Made by a program: the position numbers and the translations under genes
Assembly (NCBI GenBank): GCA_934546685.1
Contig: CAKTEB010000039.1
Location: forward strand, 1 to 19,944
DNA length: 19,944 nucleotides
Reading direction: 5' to 3'
Origin: an uncultured Oscillospiraceae bacterium
GTDB taxonomy: Bacteria > Bacillota > Clostridia > Oscillospirales > Oscillospiraceae
The notes under the pieces: model-generated
Seen by the model: only the letters and a program-made list of their open reading frames with translations
Database searches by the model: none
Told to the model about the DNA's origin: nothing
Part shown: piece after piece, positions 1 to 7,542 of the stretch
Position numbering within the stretch: the first letter of the stretch is position 1
How the letters are laid out: each line of letters starts with the position of its first letter

Positions 1-2
1 CC

Positions 3-98
3 ACGGCGGCGGCGGCCCTGAAGGCGGTGCGGACGTACTACGAATCCCTGGCTCCGATCCGTGGATTCAGCATTCTGCCAGTCCGTGAGCATAAGTAA
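3..98 (+). CDS. 3' end of an unidentified gene (partial)
   Basis: Frame 3 is open from the window edge to a TAA at 96-98 and gives about 31 residues ending in LPVREHK. The other two forward frames are interrupted by stops (TGA at 19 in frame 1, TGA before position 90 in frame 2). The peptide is too short to assign to a family and its 5' end lies outside the window. It reads toward the OYE gene, about 100 bp upstream of it. No U-tract terminator is visible between the two genes, but the OYE gene has its own promoter. This is only a plausible gene end. Confidence 0.4.
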   Translation, partial: TAAAALKAVRTYYESLAPIRGFSILPVREHK

Positions 99-128
99 TC
101 GGTTATAGCGGTCATGTTTACTTTGCAT

Positions 129-175
129 TTTACAGAATGCTAGGACTGTAGTACAATAGGCTCGTATCCTAGCAT
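129..175 (+). promoter_or_regulatory. Sigma-A promoter with nested palindromic operators upstream of the OYE gene
   Basis: TTTACA (129-134) and TACAAT (152-157) are separated by exactly 17 bp, a good housekeeping promoter. A perfect 9-bp inverted repeat, ATGCTAGGA (137-145) and TCCTAGCAT (167-175), brackets the -10. The arms start 30 bp apart, about three helical turns. A second short palindrome, TGTAGTACA (147-155), overlaps the -10. Both arrangements suit binding of a dimeric repressor or activator that controls the reductase. The regulator is not encoded in the visible neighbourhood. The promoter elements and palindromes are seen directly; operator function is inferred. Confidence 0.65.
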
Positions 176-202
176 CTGTATTGTTATCAGGAGGTTTTTA
201 CC

Positions 203-2128
203 ATGAAATATCCAAAGCTATTCACTCCCATGAAGGTGGGCACCCTGACTTTCCGGAACCGGCTGCTGTCCGGCCCCAACATGATGTGCGCCCTGAACCC
301 TGACGGCAGCCCCACGGACTATATGGTGGGCTACTATGAGGAGAAGGCCAAGGGCGGCGTGGCCCAGGTGACAGTCGGCGATACGCCGGTGGAGGAGCGG
401 GGCTTTACCACCCCTCGCCATCCCATTCTGAGCCAGAAGACCGTGCAGAAGTGGTCGGAGGTGGCCCGGGCCATCACCCAGCACGGCGCTGTCGCGTCCA
501 TTGAGCTGAACCACGGCGGACGGATCTCCAACACCTCCGTCACCGGCTTCCAGACTGTGGGCCCCATCGATGAGGTGAAGCTCAACGGCACCAAGGTCAA
601 GGGGGCAACGAAGGAGGATCTGGAGGAGATCGCCAAGGCCTACGGCGAGGCCGCCAAGGTGGCGGTGCAGGCGGGCTTCCAGATGGTGATGCTCCACGGC
701 GCCCACGGCTGGCTGCTGGACCAGATGCTCTCTCCCAAATTCAACACCCGCACTGACGAATTTGGCGGCAGCTTTGAAAATCGCGCCAAGTTTCCGCTGA
801 TGGTCATTGAGGCAGTCCGCAAGGCCGTTGGCCCCAAGGTGCCCATAGAGTACCGTATCGGGCCGGAGCTCACCGAGGGCGGCCTGGGCATGGAGGAGCT
901 GATTCAGTTCTGCCTGCTCATCGAGGACAAGGTGGAGCTGATCCATGTGTCCGCGGGCCTGGATACCGACCCCAACTTTGCGGTGAAGACCCATCCCACC
1001 ATGTTCCTGCCCCATATGCCCAACGTGAAATATGCCGCGGAGGTCAAGCAGCATGTGACCAAGTGTCCTGTTGTCACCGTAGGCTCTGTTGTCACCCCCG
1101 CCGAGGCGGAGCAGGTGCTGGAGGATGGCAAGGCCGACGCGGTGGCCATGGTTCGGAGCCTCATCGCCGATCCCTTCCTGCCCCAGAAGGCCAGAGAGGG
1201 CCATGACGAGGATATCCGCCCCTGCCTCCGCTGCCTGGACTGCCTCACCGGCATGCAGACCAAGACGAAGTTCGCCTGCGCTGTGAATCCTAGAACCGGC
1301 CATGAGTCCCGTCTGAATGCGGAGGAGGCTGCGGCTCCTAAGACCAAGAAGACTGTGCTCATCGCGGGCGGCGGCCCCGGCGGCCTGGAGGCGGCAGCCA
1401 CTGCGGCGGCCAGAGGCCACAGGGTTATTCTGGCAGATAAGACCGACAGCCTGGGCGGCCTGCTGAAATTCACCGATTACGACAGCCTGAAGGCCGATCT
1501 CAAGCGGCTGAAGGATCACCTTATCTACCGGGTGGAGCATTCCGACGTAGAGATCCGGCTGAATACCGAGGTGACCCCGGAGCTGGTAGCGGAGATCAAG
1601 CCTGACGCCCTGTTCCTGGCCCTGGGCTCCACCCCCGTGGTATTCCCGCTGCCGGGGATTGAGAATGCCCAGCACGCCACCACCGCCTACACCAACCTGG
1701 AGGCCCTGGGCAAGACCGTGGCCGTCATGGGCGGCGGTCTGGTGGGCTGCGAGACGGCCCTGTTCCTGGCGGAGACAGGCCGGGATGTGACCATCATCGA
1801 GATGCAGAACGACGTGGCTCCGGATGCCAACTGGATGCACCGGGTGGGCATGCTCCAGTCCTTTGCCCAGCAGAAGAACCTCCATGTGAGAACCGGCCTC
1901 CGGTGCATGGCGGTGACCGATGAGGGCGTTGAGACCCAGGACAAGGACGGCAACACCGTGGTGATCCCCGCGGAAAGCAAGGTCTATGCCTTTGGCCAGC
2001 GCTCTGTCGGCGCTGACACCCTGATGGCTCTGGATGTGCCGGTGATCCGTATCATCGGCGACTGCCACCAGGTGGGCAAGACCAATGGGGCGATCTTCGA
2101 TGGCTATCATGCCGCTATGGATCTGTGA
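203..2128 (+). CDS. NADH:flavin oxidoreductase, Old Yellow Enzyme / 2-enoate reductase family
   Basis: A 641-residue cytoplasmic flavo-iron-sulfur reductase of the 2-enoate reductase/2,4-dienoyl-CoA reductase/TMADH architecture. Residues 1 to about 360 form the FMN TIM barrel, with the family stretch HGAHGWLLDQMLSP followed by FGGSFENR. Cysteines 341, 344, 347 and 359 (C-x2-C-x2-C-x11-C) bind one [4Fe-4S] cluster. A Rossmann module follows, with GGGPGG near residue 389 and a second dinucleotide motif (GGGLVG) near 509 for FAD and NAD(P)H. Such enzymes pass hydride from NAD(P)H through FAD and the cluster to FMN, which reduces an activated C=C bond. The substrate is unknown; enoates, flavones, steroids or bile acids are possible in gut relatives. 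The ATG has AGGAGG 8 nt upstream (189-194). The gene appears monocistronic, with its own regulated promoter. Confidence 0.9.
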   Translation: MKYPKLFTPMKVGTLTFRNRLLSGPNMMCALNPDGSPTDYMVGYYEEKAKGGVAQVTVGDTPVEERGFTTPRHPILSQKTVQKWSEVARAITQHGAVASIELNHGGRISNTSVTGFQTVGPIDEVKLNGTKVKGATKEDLEEIAKAYGEAAKVAVQAGFQMVMLHGAHGWLLDQMLSPKFNTRTDEFGGSFENRAKFPLMVIEAVRKAVGPKVPIEYRIGPELTEGGLGMEELIQFCLLIEDKVELIHVSAGLDTDPNFAVKTHPTMFLPHMPNVKYAAEVKQHVTKCPVVTVGSVVTPAEAEQVLEDGKADAVAMVRSLIADPFLPQKAREGHDEDIRPCLRCLDCLTGMQTKTKFACAVNPRTGHESRLNAEEAAAPKTKKTVLIAGGGPGGLEAAATAAARGHRVILADKTDSLGGLLKFTDYDSLKADLKRLKDHLIYRVEHSDVEIRLNTEVTPELVAEIKPDALFLALGSTPVVFPLPGIENAQHATTAYTNLEALGKTVAVMGGGLVGCETALFLAETGRDVTIIEMQNDVAPDANWMHRVGMLQSFAQQKNLHVRTGLRCMAVTDEGVETQDKDGNTVVIPAESKVYAFGQRSVGADTLMALDVPVIRIIGDCHQVGKTNGAIFDGYHAAMDL

Positions 2129-2278
2129 TTCTGAGCGCATACATAGGAATTGCGAATGCCCCAGCAGGACGATGATAGGTTTCCCATACGAACTGGCCCG
2201 GCCAGAAGCTGTTTGGAGAGCATACGGCGCTATTTTCAACGCACCGGCGGACGGATCCGGCCTGAGGCGCAGACGGAT

Positions 2279-2307
2279 ACATAATGGGGGCGGTATCGGC
2301 ATACACT
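2279..2307 (+). promoter_or_regulatory. Sigma-E-type sporulation promoter upstream of spoIIID
   Basis: CATACACT at 2300-2307 matches the sigma-E -10 consensus CATACAnT. A -35-like ACATAAT lies at 2279-2285, 14 bp upstream, with the core ATA at 2281-2283. The predicted start is about 20 bp before the spoIIID start codon. In Bacillus subtilis spoIIID is transcribed by sigma-E, so motif and gene identity support each other. The rest of the 207-bp gap (2129-2335) contains several CATAC words but no other convincing element and no U-tract terminator for the OYE gene. Confidence 0.6.
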
Positions 2308-2335
2308 GAATCAGATCGATTCGGGAGGTGCCTTT

Positions 2336-2584
2336 TTGCAGGAGAGCATGGAACAGCGGGCCTGTGAGCTGGCTGTATACATGATCGAGAACGGAGCCAC
2401 CGTGCGGGCCGCGGCCAAGAAGTTCGGGATCTCCAAGTCAACGGTACATAAGGACCTCACTGCCAGACTGCCCACCTATGCGCCGGCCTTGTACCGCAGC
2501 GTTCGGGCGGTGCTGGATCAGAATAAGGCGGAGCGCCACCTTCGGGGCGGCATGGCCACAAGGATGAAATACAAGGGAAGATAA
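2336..2584 (+). CDS. spoIIID: Stage III sporulation transcriptional regulator SpoIIID
   Basis: An 82-residue DNA-binding protein that adjusts mother-cell gene expression during sporulation. The helix-turn-helix core (FGISKSTVHKDLTARLP, about residues 30-46) and the RHLRGGMATRMKYK tail are characteristic of SpoIIID. The B. subtilis protein is slightly longer (93 aa) with a longer C-terminal end. The start is probably TTG at 2336, because GGGAGGTG (2323-2330) sits at proper distance from it. The in-frame ATG at 2348 is about 18 nt from that ribosome binding site, which is too far. The gene follows a sigma-E-like promoter and is followed by a terminator, so it is monocistronic. Its presence marks the host as an endospore former. 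Confidence 0.93.
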   Translation: MQESMEQRACELAVYMIENGATVRAAAKKFGISKSTVHKDLTARLPTYAPALYRSVRAVLDQNKAERHLRGGMATRMKYKGR

Positions 2585-2588
2585 GTAG

Positions 2589-2623
2589 GAGCGGGCTGCA
2601 TCCCATGGTGCAGCCCGCTCTTT
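2589..2623 (+). terminator. Rho-independent terminator after spoIIID
   Basis: A perfect 12-bp inverted repeat, GAGCGGGCTGCA (2589-2600) and TGCAGCCCGCTC (2609-2620), has an 8-nt loop and is followed by TTT. It lies between spoIIID and the convergent flavoprotein gene. The T tract is short and is present only on the plus strand, so it should serve mainly spoIIID. The hairpin may also help stop the opposing transcript. Confidence 0.8.
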
Positions 2624-2642
2624 GTCGATACATAGATGATGA

Positions 2643-4427
2643 TTATGTTTCCGTATACGCTACAGCCTTTTCACCGGCCAGGTAGCCGCCGCAGAAGGCG
2701 GAGGTCAGGGCCGAGAGCACGCCCTCAATATAGGCCACGCCCACCTCGCCGCTGAGCATGATGCCCCGGATGTTGTCACCGGCTGCATAGAGGCCGGGAA
2801 TGGGCTGATCCTGCCGCAGCACCCGGAGGTCGGAATCCGTGGACATGCCGCCGACCGCGTTCTCATGGAACAGCTTAATGAACAGGGCGTAGAAGGGTCC
2901 GTCCTGGATAGGGGTGGGATCCGGCATCTCCATGGGTCCGAACATGCCGCCCTCGTCCTCATCGTCCTCCTCACCGGGCTTCGGCGGCGGGCCGCCGGGG
3001 CCCTCCTCATCACCGCCGGGAGGAGGCCCAAAGGGCATGGGATCGTTCAGGTGCGCGTTGTGCTCCTTGACAGAGTTCAGCAGCACCGCGGGATCCATGC
3101 CCAGGGCCTGGGCAAGCCCCTCCAGGGTATCGGCCTTCTTGATGCTGCCCCATTCCACCTCCTGGTCGATCTCTGCCTGGAAGTTGTTGTAGAGCCGATC
3201 CATATCCACGCCCACGGCATCGGGGGTGCGGCCTTTGGCGCTTTCCATAGCGTTTTCCAGAGCGGTCTGATCCAGCACGGCCCAGAGATAGCGCTCCTTC
3301 GTGTGGGCCAGGGGGCTCACCTCAGTCATGGCCATTGGGGCCTGGAACCGCTCGCCGCTGGGGGTGATGTTCATGACACTCATACCCCGGGAGGCGGTGA
3401 GGCCGCAGGTACCGAAGGGATGCCGGGCGGGGCCGAAGAGGTTCACCCGGCGGGTTTCATAGTCGATATCCGCGCCGATGTCCCGGCACATGGTGATGCC
3501 GTCGCCGGTGCAGGTGGCACAGGTGAACACATGGACGGGCTCACTGTCATCCTCCCGGTAGAAGATGGGCTGGAACTGGGCCATGAGCTCCTTGTTATGG
3601 GTGAACGCACCGGCGCAGATGATGGTAGCCTTGGCGTGTACCTCAATCTCGCCGCCGGGGTCCCGGGCCAATGCGCCGGTCACAGCGCCGGAAGCATCGG
3701 TGAGCAGCTTCACTGCGGGAGCACGGTAGAAGATCTCGCCGCCCTTGTCCAGGAGGATGCCCAAAAGCTTGTTGCACAGGAACCAGCCGTTTCCGCCGGG
3801 GCCGATGGAGGTGTCGATGCGCTTGTGGTTATAGGGTACGTCGTAGGTGCCGACTAAGCCCTTGGAGTTGAAGGGGCCGTCGCCGAACACATAGTCCTTG
3901 CCCAGATCGTGCTGGGTAATGAGCCAGTTTACAAAGTCCACATCCGCGTCCAGCATATTCTTTACCAGCTGGCCGTCTACCCGGTTCTGGGTCTTCTTCA
4001 TAAACTGGCGATACAGCTTTTCACGGGGATCCGGGATGCCGTCCTGCTGGTGCCAGACTGACCACTGGGCCCGGAACATGTGGGCGTACCAGGCGGAGCC
4101 GCCGATCTCCTTGTTTTTTTCCAGTACTATAACCTTTTTGCCGCTGTCTGCGGCCCGAGCCGCCGCTGCCATACCCGCGGCGCCGCCGCCGATGACCAAT
4201 ACGTCGCAGTTTCGGAGGATCCTGTCGTGGGCGGGAGCCTCCGGGGCGGGCAGGTCGGGATTGGAAATCACATCGTTGTGGCAGACCGTGGCGCAGTGGC
4301 CGCAGTCAATACATTTTTCGGGGTCGATCCAGTATTTTGCGCCCTTGAAGCGAATGGCCCCCACGGGACATTCCACTCGGCACCGGTGACAGCAGGAGCA
4401 GTGCTGCCGATCAATGACATATGCCAT
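2643..4427 (-). CDS. FAD-dependent reductase with N-terminal 2x[4Fe-4S] ferredoxin domain (fumarate reductase/flavocytochrome c-like)
   Basis: A 594-residue protein. Cysteines 10, 13, 16 and 20 and cysteines 39, 42, 45 and 49 form two [4Fe-4S] motifs. A Rossmann FAD site follows (VLVIGGGAAGMAAA, about residues 76-89, with EKNKEIGGSAW after it), then the FAD_binding_2 body of the fumarate reductase/urocanate reductase superfamily. HENAVGGMS and GLYAAGDNIRGI near the C-terminus close the FAD site. Electrons probably flow from ferredoxin or another donor through the two clusters to FAD and an unsaturated organic acceptor. The acceptor cannot be named. No signal peptide or haem motif is seen, so it is probably cytoplasmic. 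Residues of about 463-500 form an unusual Pro/Gly/Asp/Glu-rich insert. GGGAGG lies 7 nt before the ATG. A paralogue lies at 5698-7482. Confidence 0.85.
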   Translation of the reverse strand: MAYVIDRQHCSCCHRCRVECPVGAIRFKGAKYWIDPEKCIDCGHCATVCHNDVISNPDLPAPEAPAHDRILRNCDVLVIGGGAAGMAAAARAADSGKKVIVLEKNKEIGGSAWYAHMFRAQWSVWHQQDGIPDPREKLYRQFMKKTQNRVDGQLVKNMLDADVDFVNWLITQHDLGKDYVFGDGPFNSKGLVGTYDVPYNHKRIDTSIGPGGNGWFLCNKLLGILLDKGGEIFYRAPAVKLLTDASGAVTGALARDPGGEIEVHAKATIICAGAFTHNKELMAQFQPIFYREDDSEPVHVFTCATCTGDGITMCRDIGADIDYETRRVNLFGPARHPFGTCGLTASRGMSVMNITPSGERFQAPMAMTEVSPLAHTKERYLWAVLDQTALENAMESAKGRTPDAVGVDMDRLYNNFQAEIDQEVEWGSIKKADTLEGLAQALGMDPAVLLNSVKEHNAHLNDPMPFGPPPGGDEEGPGGPPPKPGEEDDEDEGGMFGPMEMPDPTPIQDGPFYALFIKLFHENAVGGMSTDSDLRVLRQDQPIPGLYAAGDNIRGIMLSGEVGVAYIEGVLSALTSAFCGGYLAGEKAVAYTET

Positions 4428-4462
4428 ATTTTTACCTCCCAGAATTCGTTATCTATAAAACT

Positions 4463-4491
4463 ATTTTAATCCAAAACGTCTTCCCTCGCAA
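4463..4491 (-). promoter_or_regulatory. Promoter for the minus-strand flavoprotein gene
   Basis: Reading the minus strand, TTGCGA (4491-4486) and TAAAAT (4468-4463) are spaced by 17 bp. This gives a start about 30 nt upstream of the ATG at 4427. The flanking DNA is AT-rich, in contrast to the surrounding genes. No operator palindrome is evident. Confidence 0.55.
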
Positions 4492-4552
4492 ATATCAATA
4501 ATCGTCCTCCGGTGCGATTTATGGAACTGGGAAAGTGATACGCTGGGGATAC

Positions 4553-4581
4553 TTGTGGATTCTGCGGCTTTATGATAAGAT
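4553..4581 (+). promoter_or_regulatory. Possible plus-strand promoter before the glycosidase remnant
   Basis: TTGTGG (4553-4558) and TAAGAT (4576-4581) are 17 bp apart, with a predicted start near 4588. It would transcribe the truncated hydrolase and possibly the flavoprotein gene at 5698. The match is moderate and could be fortuitous. Confidence 0.35.
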
Positions 4582-4592
4582 GAGAGACAAAT

Positions 4593-5627
4593 TTGAAGTT
4601 TGCGGGAACCACGCCCCAGCGGGCATCCTATCACAGCGCCCATGGGGAGGCGGATGACCGGAAGGTTCAGGAGATCATGACGGAGCTGACAGATCTTCCT
4701 AATGTGAAGCTGGTAGTCAGCGCCGCTCAGTGGCCGGAGACCCTAAAGAACCTGGGGGTCGCGCCGTCCCTGAATCCCGGCGGAGTCAGCCTGCTCTATG
4801 CCCGTCGGGCGGCGGAGGACGCGGACTACTACTTCCTCTATAATGGAGAGAAATACTTCTCCAAGGAGACCATGTGGCTGCCCATCGAGGATATCGACAC
4901 CTCCATCACCCTTTCCGCCAGCAAGCCGGGGCGTATTCCCTATCTCCTGAACCTCTGGAGCGGGGACATCGTCCCAATCCCGGACTATACCCTCATTGAG
5001 CAGGACGCCGTGGTGGTACAGCTGAAGCTCAGCGGCAATGACGTCTGCGCCATTGTGTTGGCGGACAGCGGCTGGTATCAGGGCGAGAAGCCGGTATTGG
5101 CTGGAAAGCCCATGGAGGAGCTGCCCCTGGAGAACTGGAGCCTCCGGCTCATTAGCTTTGAGCCCGGGGACAAGGCCCTGTCCGGCGAGGATCTGACGGA
5201 TACCAAGAAGGTCAGCCTGGATGTGGGCTTTATCGGGCGGCCCAAGGCCTGGACGGACATTCCCGTGCTGCCCGACGGCAGAAACGGAAACACTATCTCC
5301 GGCGTGGGCGTCTATGAGACGGACATCTTCTGGGATTCGGTTCAGACCGGTCATGCAGTGCTGGATCTGGGGCAGGTCTGCGATCTGTACCGGCTTACCG
5401 TCAACGGAAAAACAGTCCCCGGCGCGAACCCGGTTTATCCGGTGCAGGATATTTCCGGCTATCTCCACGATGGGGAGAACCACATCTGCGTGGAGGTCGC
5501 GTCCAACTTCTACCACGCCGAGCAGTCCCGAAACTACTTAAACACGAACTATGTGGAGGAAAAAGCCTATACTGCGGTGCACTTTGGCCTGCTCCGTCCC
5601 GTAGTTCTGAGGCTGTTCCATGCGTAA
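4593..5627 (+). pseudogene. C-terminal remnant of a large glycoside hydrolase (GH106 alpha-L-rhamnosidase-like)
   Basis: The open frame gives 344 residues from a TTG with no good ribosome binding site; an in-frame TGA precedes it at 4581. The first in-frame ATG is at 4677 and has AGGAG only 3 nt upstream. Residues of about 30-110 resemble the end of the catalytic part of GH106-type enzymes (LLYARRAAEDADYYFLYN, then PYLLNLWSGDIVPIP). Residues of about 230-320 resemble a galactose-binding-like jelly roll (VLDLGQVCDLYRLTVNGK, then a GENHICVEVAS strand). Full enzymes of this type are around 900-1100 residues, so the N-terminal two thirds, including the catalytic acids, are missing. It is probably a decayed gene, less likely a stand-alone sugar-binding protein. 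The family call rests on remembered motifs, not a search. Confidence 0.5.
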
Positions 5628-5639
5628 GTTATCCGCCAT

Positions 5640-5667
5640 GCTCCGGCGGGAGGTATCTCGCCGGAGC
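5640..5667 (+). other. Perfect 9-bp stem-loop between the hydrolase remnant and the second flavoprotein gene
   Basis: GCTCCGGCG (5640-5648) pairs perfectly with CGCCGGAGC (5659-5667) around a 10-nt loop. No T tract follows (TGCAACGATATTATAAGG), so it is not a normal terminator. It lies 14 nt before the AAGGAGG ribosome binding site at 5682-5688. It could stabilise or attenuate mRNA, or be a remnant of the deleted hydrolase region. Confidence 0.45.
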
Positions 5668-5697
5668 TGCAACGATATTATAAGGAGGCACATCACT

Positions 5698-7482
5698 ATG
5701 CCCTATGTCATCAACCAGGAGTTCTGCTCCGCCTGCCATTAGTGCCGGGTGGAATGTCCTATGCACGCCATTCGCCTGAAGAACGCTAAGTACTGGATCG
5801 ACCCGGAGAAGTGCATTTCCTGCGGAAAGTGCGTCAAGGTCTGCCACAACGGCTGCATTTCCAACCCCGACAAGCCAGCACCCAAGGCAGTGCCCCATGA
5901 AACCATTCACAAGACCTGCGACCTGGTGGTCATCGGTGCCGGTGCGGCGGGTATGGTGGCCGCCGCCAAGGCGACAGATCAGGGGAAGAAGGTCATCGTG
6001 CTGGAGAAAATGCACGAGGTGGGCGGCAGCGCCTGGTATGCCGCTGGCTTCCGCTGTCATTGGAGCAAGTGGCATGAGGCCGCCGGAGCGAAGGACAAGC
6101 GCAGGAAAGAATATGACCGGTTCCTCAAGATGGTGGACGGCAACGTGGATCCTGGCCTTCTCTGGCGGATGTTCGAGGCAAATGCCGAGTTCATCGACTG
6201 GATGATCGATGAGCACGACTTGGGCTCCTCCTACAAGCTGGCGAAGACACCCATGGGCTTGGGATTGGAGGGCACCTTCCAATGGGAGCGCGCCGGAACT
6301 CGAATTGACAAAATGATCGGCCCCGGCGAGGGCGGCTGGTATATGACCACCCATCTCCGGGATGATTTTCTGAAAAAGGGCGGCGAAATTCTCTATAAAA
6401 CTCCTGCAAAGCACCTGCTGACCGACGATACCGGAGCCATTTGCGGTGTGATTGCCGAAGACCAGGGCGGCCAAGTGGAGATCGCCTGCAAGGCTGTGAT
6501 CGTGGCCACCGGCTGCTTCAGCCGCAATAAGGAGCTCATGAACCGCTTCCAGCCCATGTTCTATCAGAATGAGGGTAAGGAGCCCATCCATATCTTTGCC
6601 GGTGCTGGCTCCAACGGTGACGGCATTCTCATGTGCGAGGAGCTGGGCGCGGATATCGACTACAAAAACCGTCGGGTCAATATGTTCGGCCCCATGCGCC
6701 ACCCCTATCCGTGTGTGAGCCTGAACATCGCGCTGGGGAACAGCGGCTTCACCATCGGAACCCAAGGCGACCTGTTTGAAGGTTCTCTCGGCATGCAGGA
6801 GGTGAGCCCCCTGACCAAGGATCCCAAGTGGCACATTTGGAAGATCGTGGACCACAGCATCGCCGCCCAGGCCATTGCGGACGCCATGGAGCAGCCGGAG
6901 CAGTCCCCCGGCATGAACCTCAAGGCATTTATGAAGAACTGGGAGGATGTCTTGAAGGAGGAGGCCATCCCTGAGGACAGCGGCATCGATAACGCTGTGG
7001 AGATCGCCGACACTCTGGAGGAACTGGCAAAGAAGCTGGGGGTGGACGAGGCAGAATTCCTGCGTCATGCGGCGGAGTACAACGAGTCCACCAAGCACCC
7101 CCAGCCCGCTGGCGGCGGTATGCCTCCCTTTATGATGGACGACGATGACGACGAGGACAAGCCCGATCCCGAGATGATCGCCAAGATGTTCGGCGCGCCC
7201 AAGCCCAAGCTGCCCATCGGTGAGGGACCCTTCTACGCCCTGAAGCTCAAGATGTTCCACGAGAACGCCGTGGGCGGCATGACCATCGACAAGAACGCCT
7301 CTGTGCTCAAAAACGGCGTGCCTGTGCCCGGCCTCTATGCGGCGGGCGATACCACCCGGGGCATTATGATCCCCGGCGATGTGGGCGTTGGATATATTGA
7401 GGGCGTGTTTACCGCCCTGACCCAGGCATTGAACGAGGGATATATCGCAGGCGTGGCTGCGGCTGAATATTTGGGCAAGTAA
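5698..7482 (+). CDS. FAD-dependent reductase with N-terminal 2x[4Fe-4S] domain, interrupted by an in-frame TAG at codon 15
   Basis: A paralogue of the protein encoded at 2643-4427, with the same length (594 codons) and domain order. From the ATG at 5698, which has AAGGAGG 9 nt upstream, the frame reads MPYVINQEFCSACH, then TAG (5740-5742), then CRVECPMHAI. The stop falls between the second and third cysteines of the first [4Fe-4S] motif. The second motif (CISCGKCVKVC), the FAD site (VVIGAGAAGMVAAA), HENAVGGMT and GLYAAGDTTRGI are intact. Restart at GTG 5749 or ATG 5761 would give about 577 or 573 residues but lose three of the four ligands of cluster 1. The frame shows no other damage. A recent CAG-to-TAG mutation, amber suppression or an assembly error are all possible. 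Residues of about 470-506 contain the same kind of Asp/Pro/Gly-rich insert as the paralogue. Confidence 0.75.
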
Positions 7483-7499
7483 TTCCATATCAGTGTATA

Positions 7500-7535
7500 A
7501 AAACGAGGAGAAGCAGTTTCGCTTCTCCTCGTTTT
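7500..7535. terminator. Bidirectional intrinsic terminator between convergent transcription units
   Basis: AAAACGAGGAGAAGC (7500-7514) and GCTTCTCCTCGTTTT (7521-7535) pair perfectly over 15 bp with a 6-nt loop. The ends give a T tract on both strands. It serves the flavoprotein gene ending at 7482 (plus) and the hydrogenase operon ending at 7543 (minus). Confidence 0.92.
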
Positions 7536-7542
7536 GCGTTTG

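Noticed and set aside
218..2302. Long minus-strand frame opposite the OYE gene
   Set aside because: Its translation is rich in His, Gly and Leu with no family resemblance, which is typical of an antisense shadow of a GC-rich gene; the plus-strand frame encodes a clear enzyme.
2085..2309. Small plus-strand frame of 74 codons after the OYE gene
   Set aside because: It overlaps the OYE end, has no ribosome binding site or recognisable product, and its 3' end runs into the sigma-E-like promoter.
5640..5667. Stem-loop as a terminator of the hydrolase remnant
   Set aside because: No T tract follows the stem, so intrinsic termination is not supported.
5740..5742. Pyrrolysine insertion as the explanation of the in-frame TAG
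   Set aside because: Pyrrolysine between two cluster cysteines has no precedent I know of, and no pyl gene is in the window; a point mutation from CAG is simpler. Kept open only as a test.
5629..7488. Long minus-strand frame opposite the second flavoprotein gene
   Set aside because: It is an antisense shadow; the plus strand carries ferredoxin and FAD motifs and a ribosome binding site.
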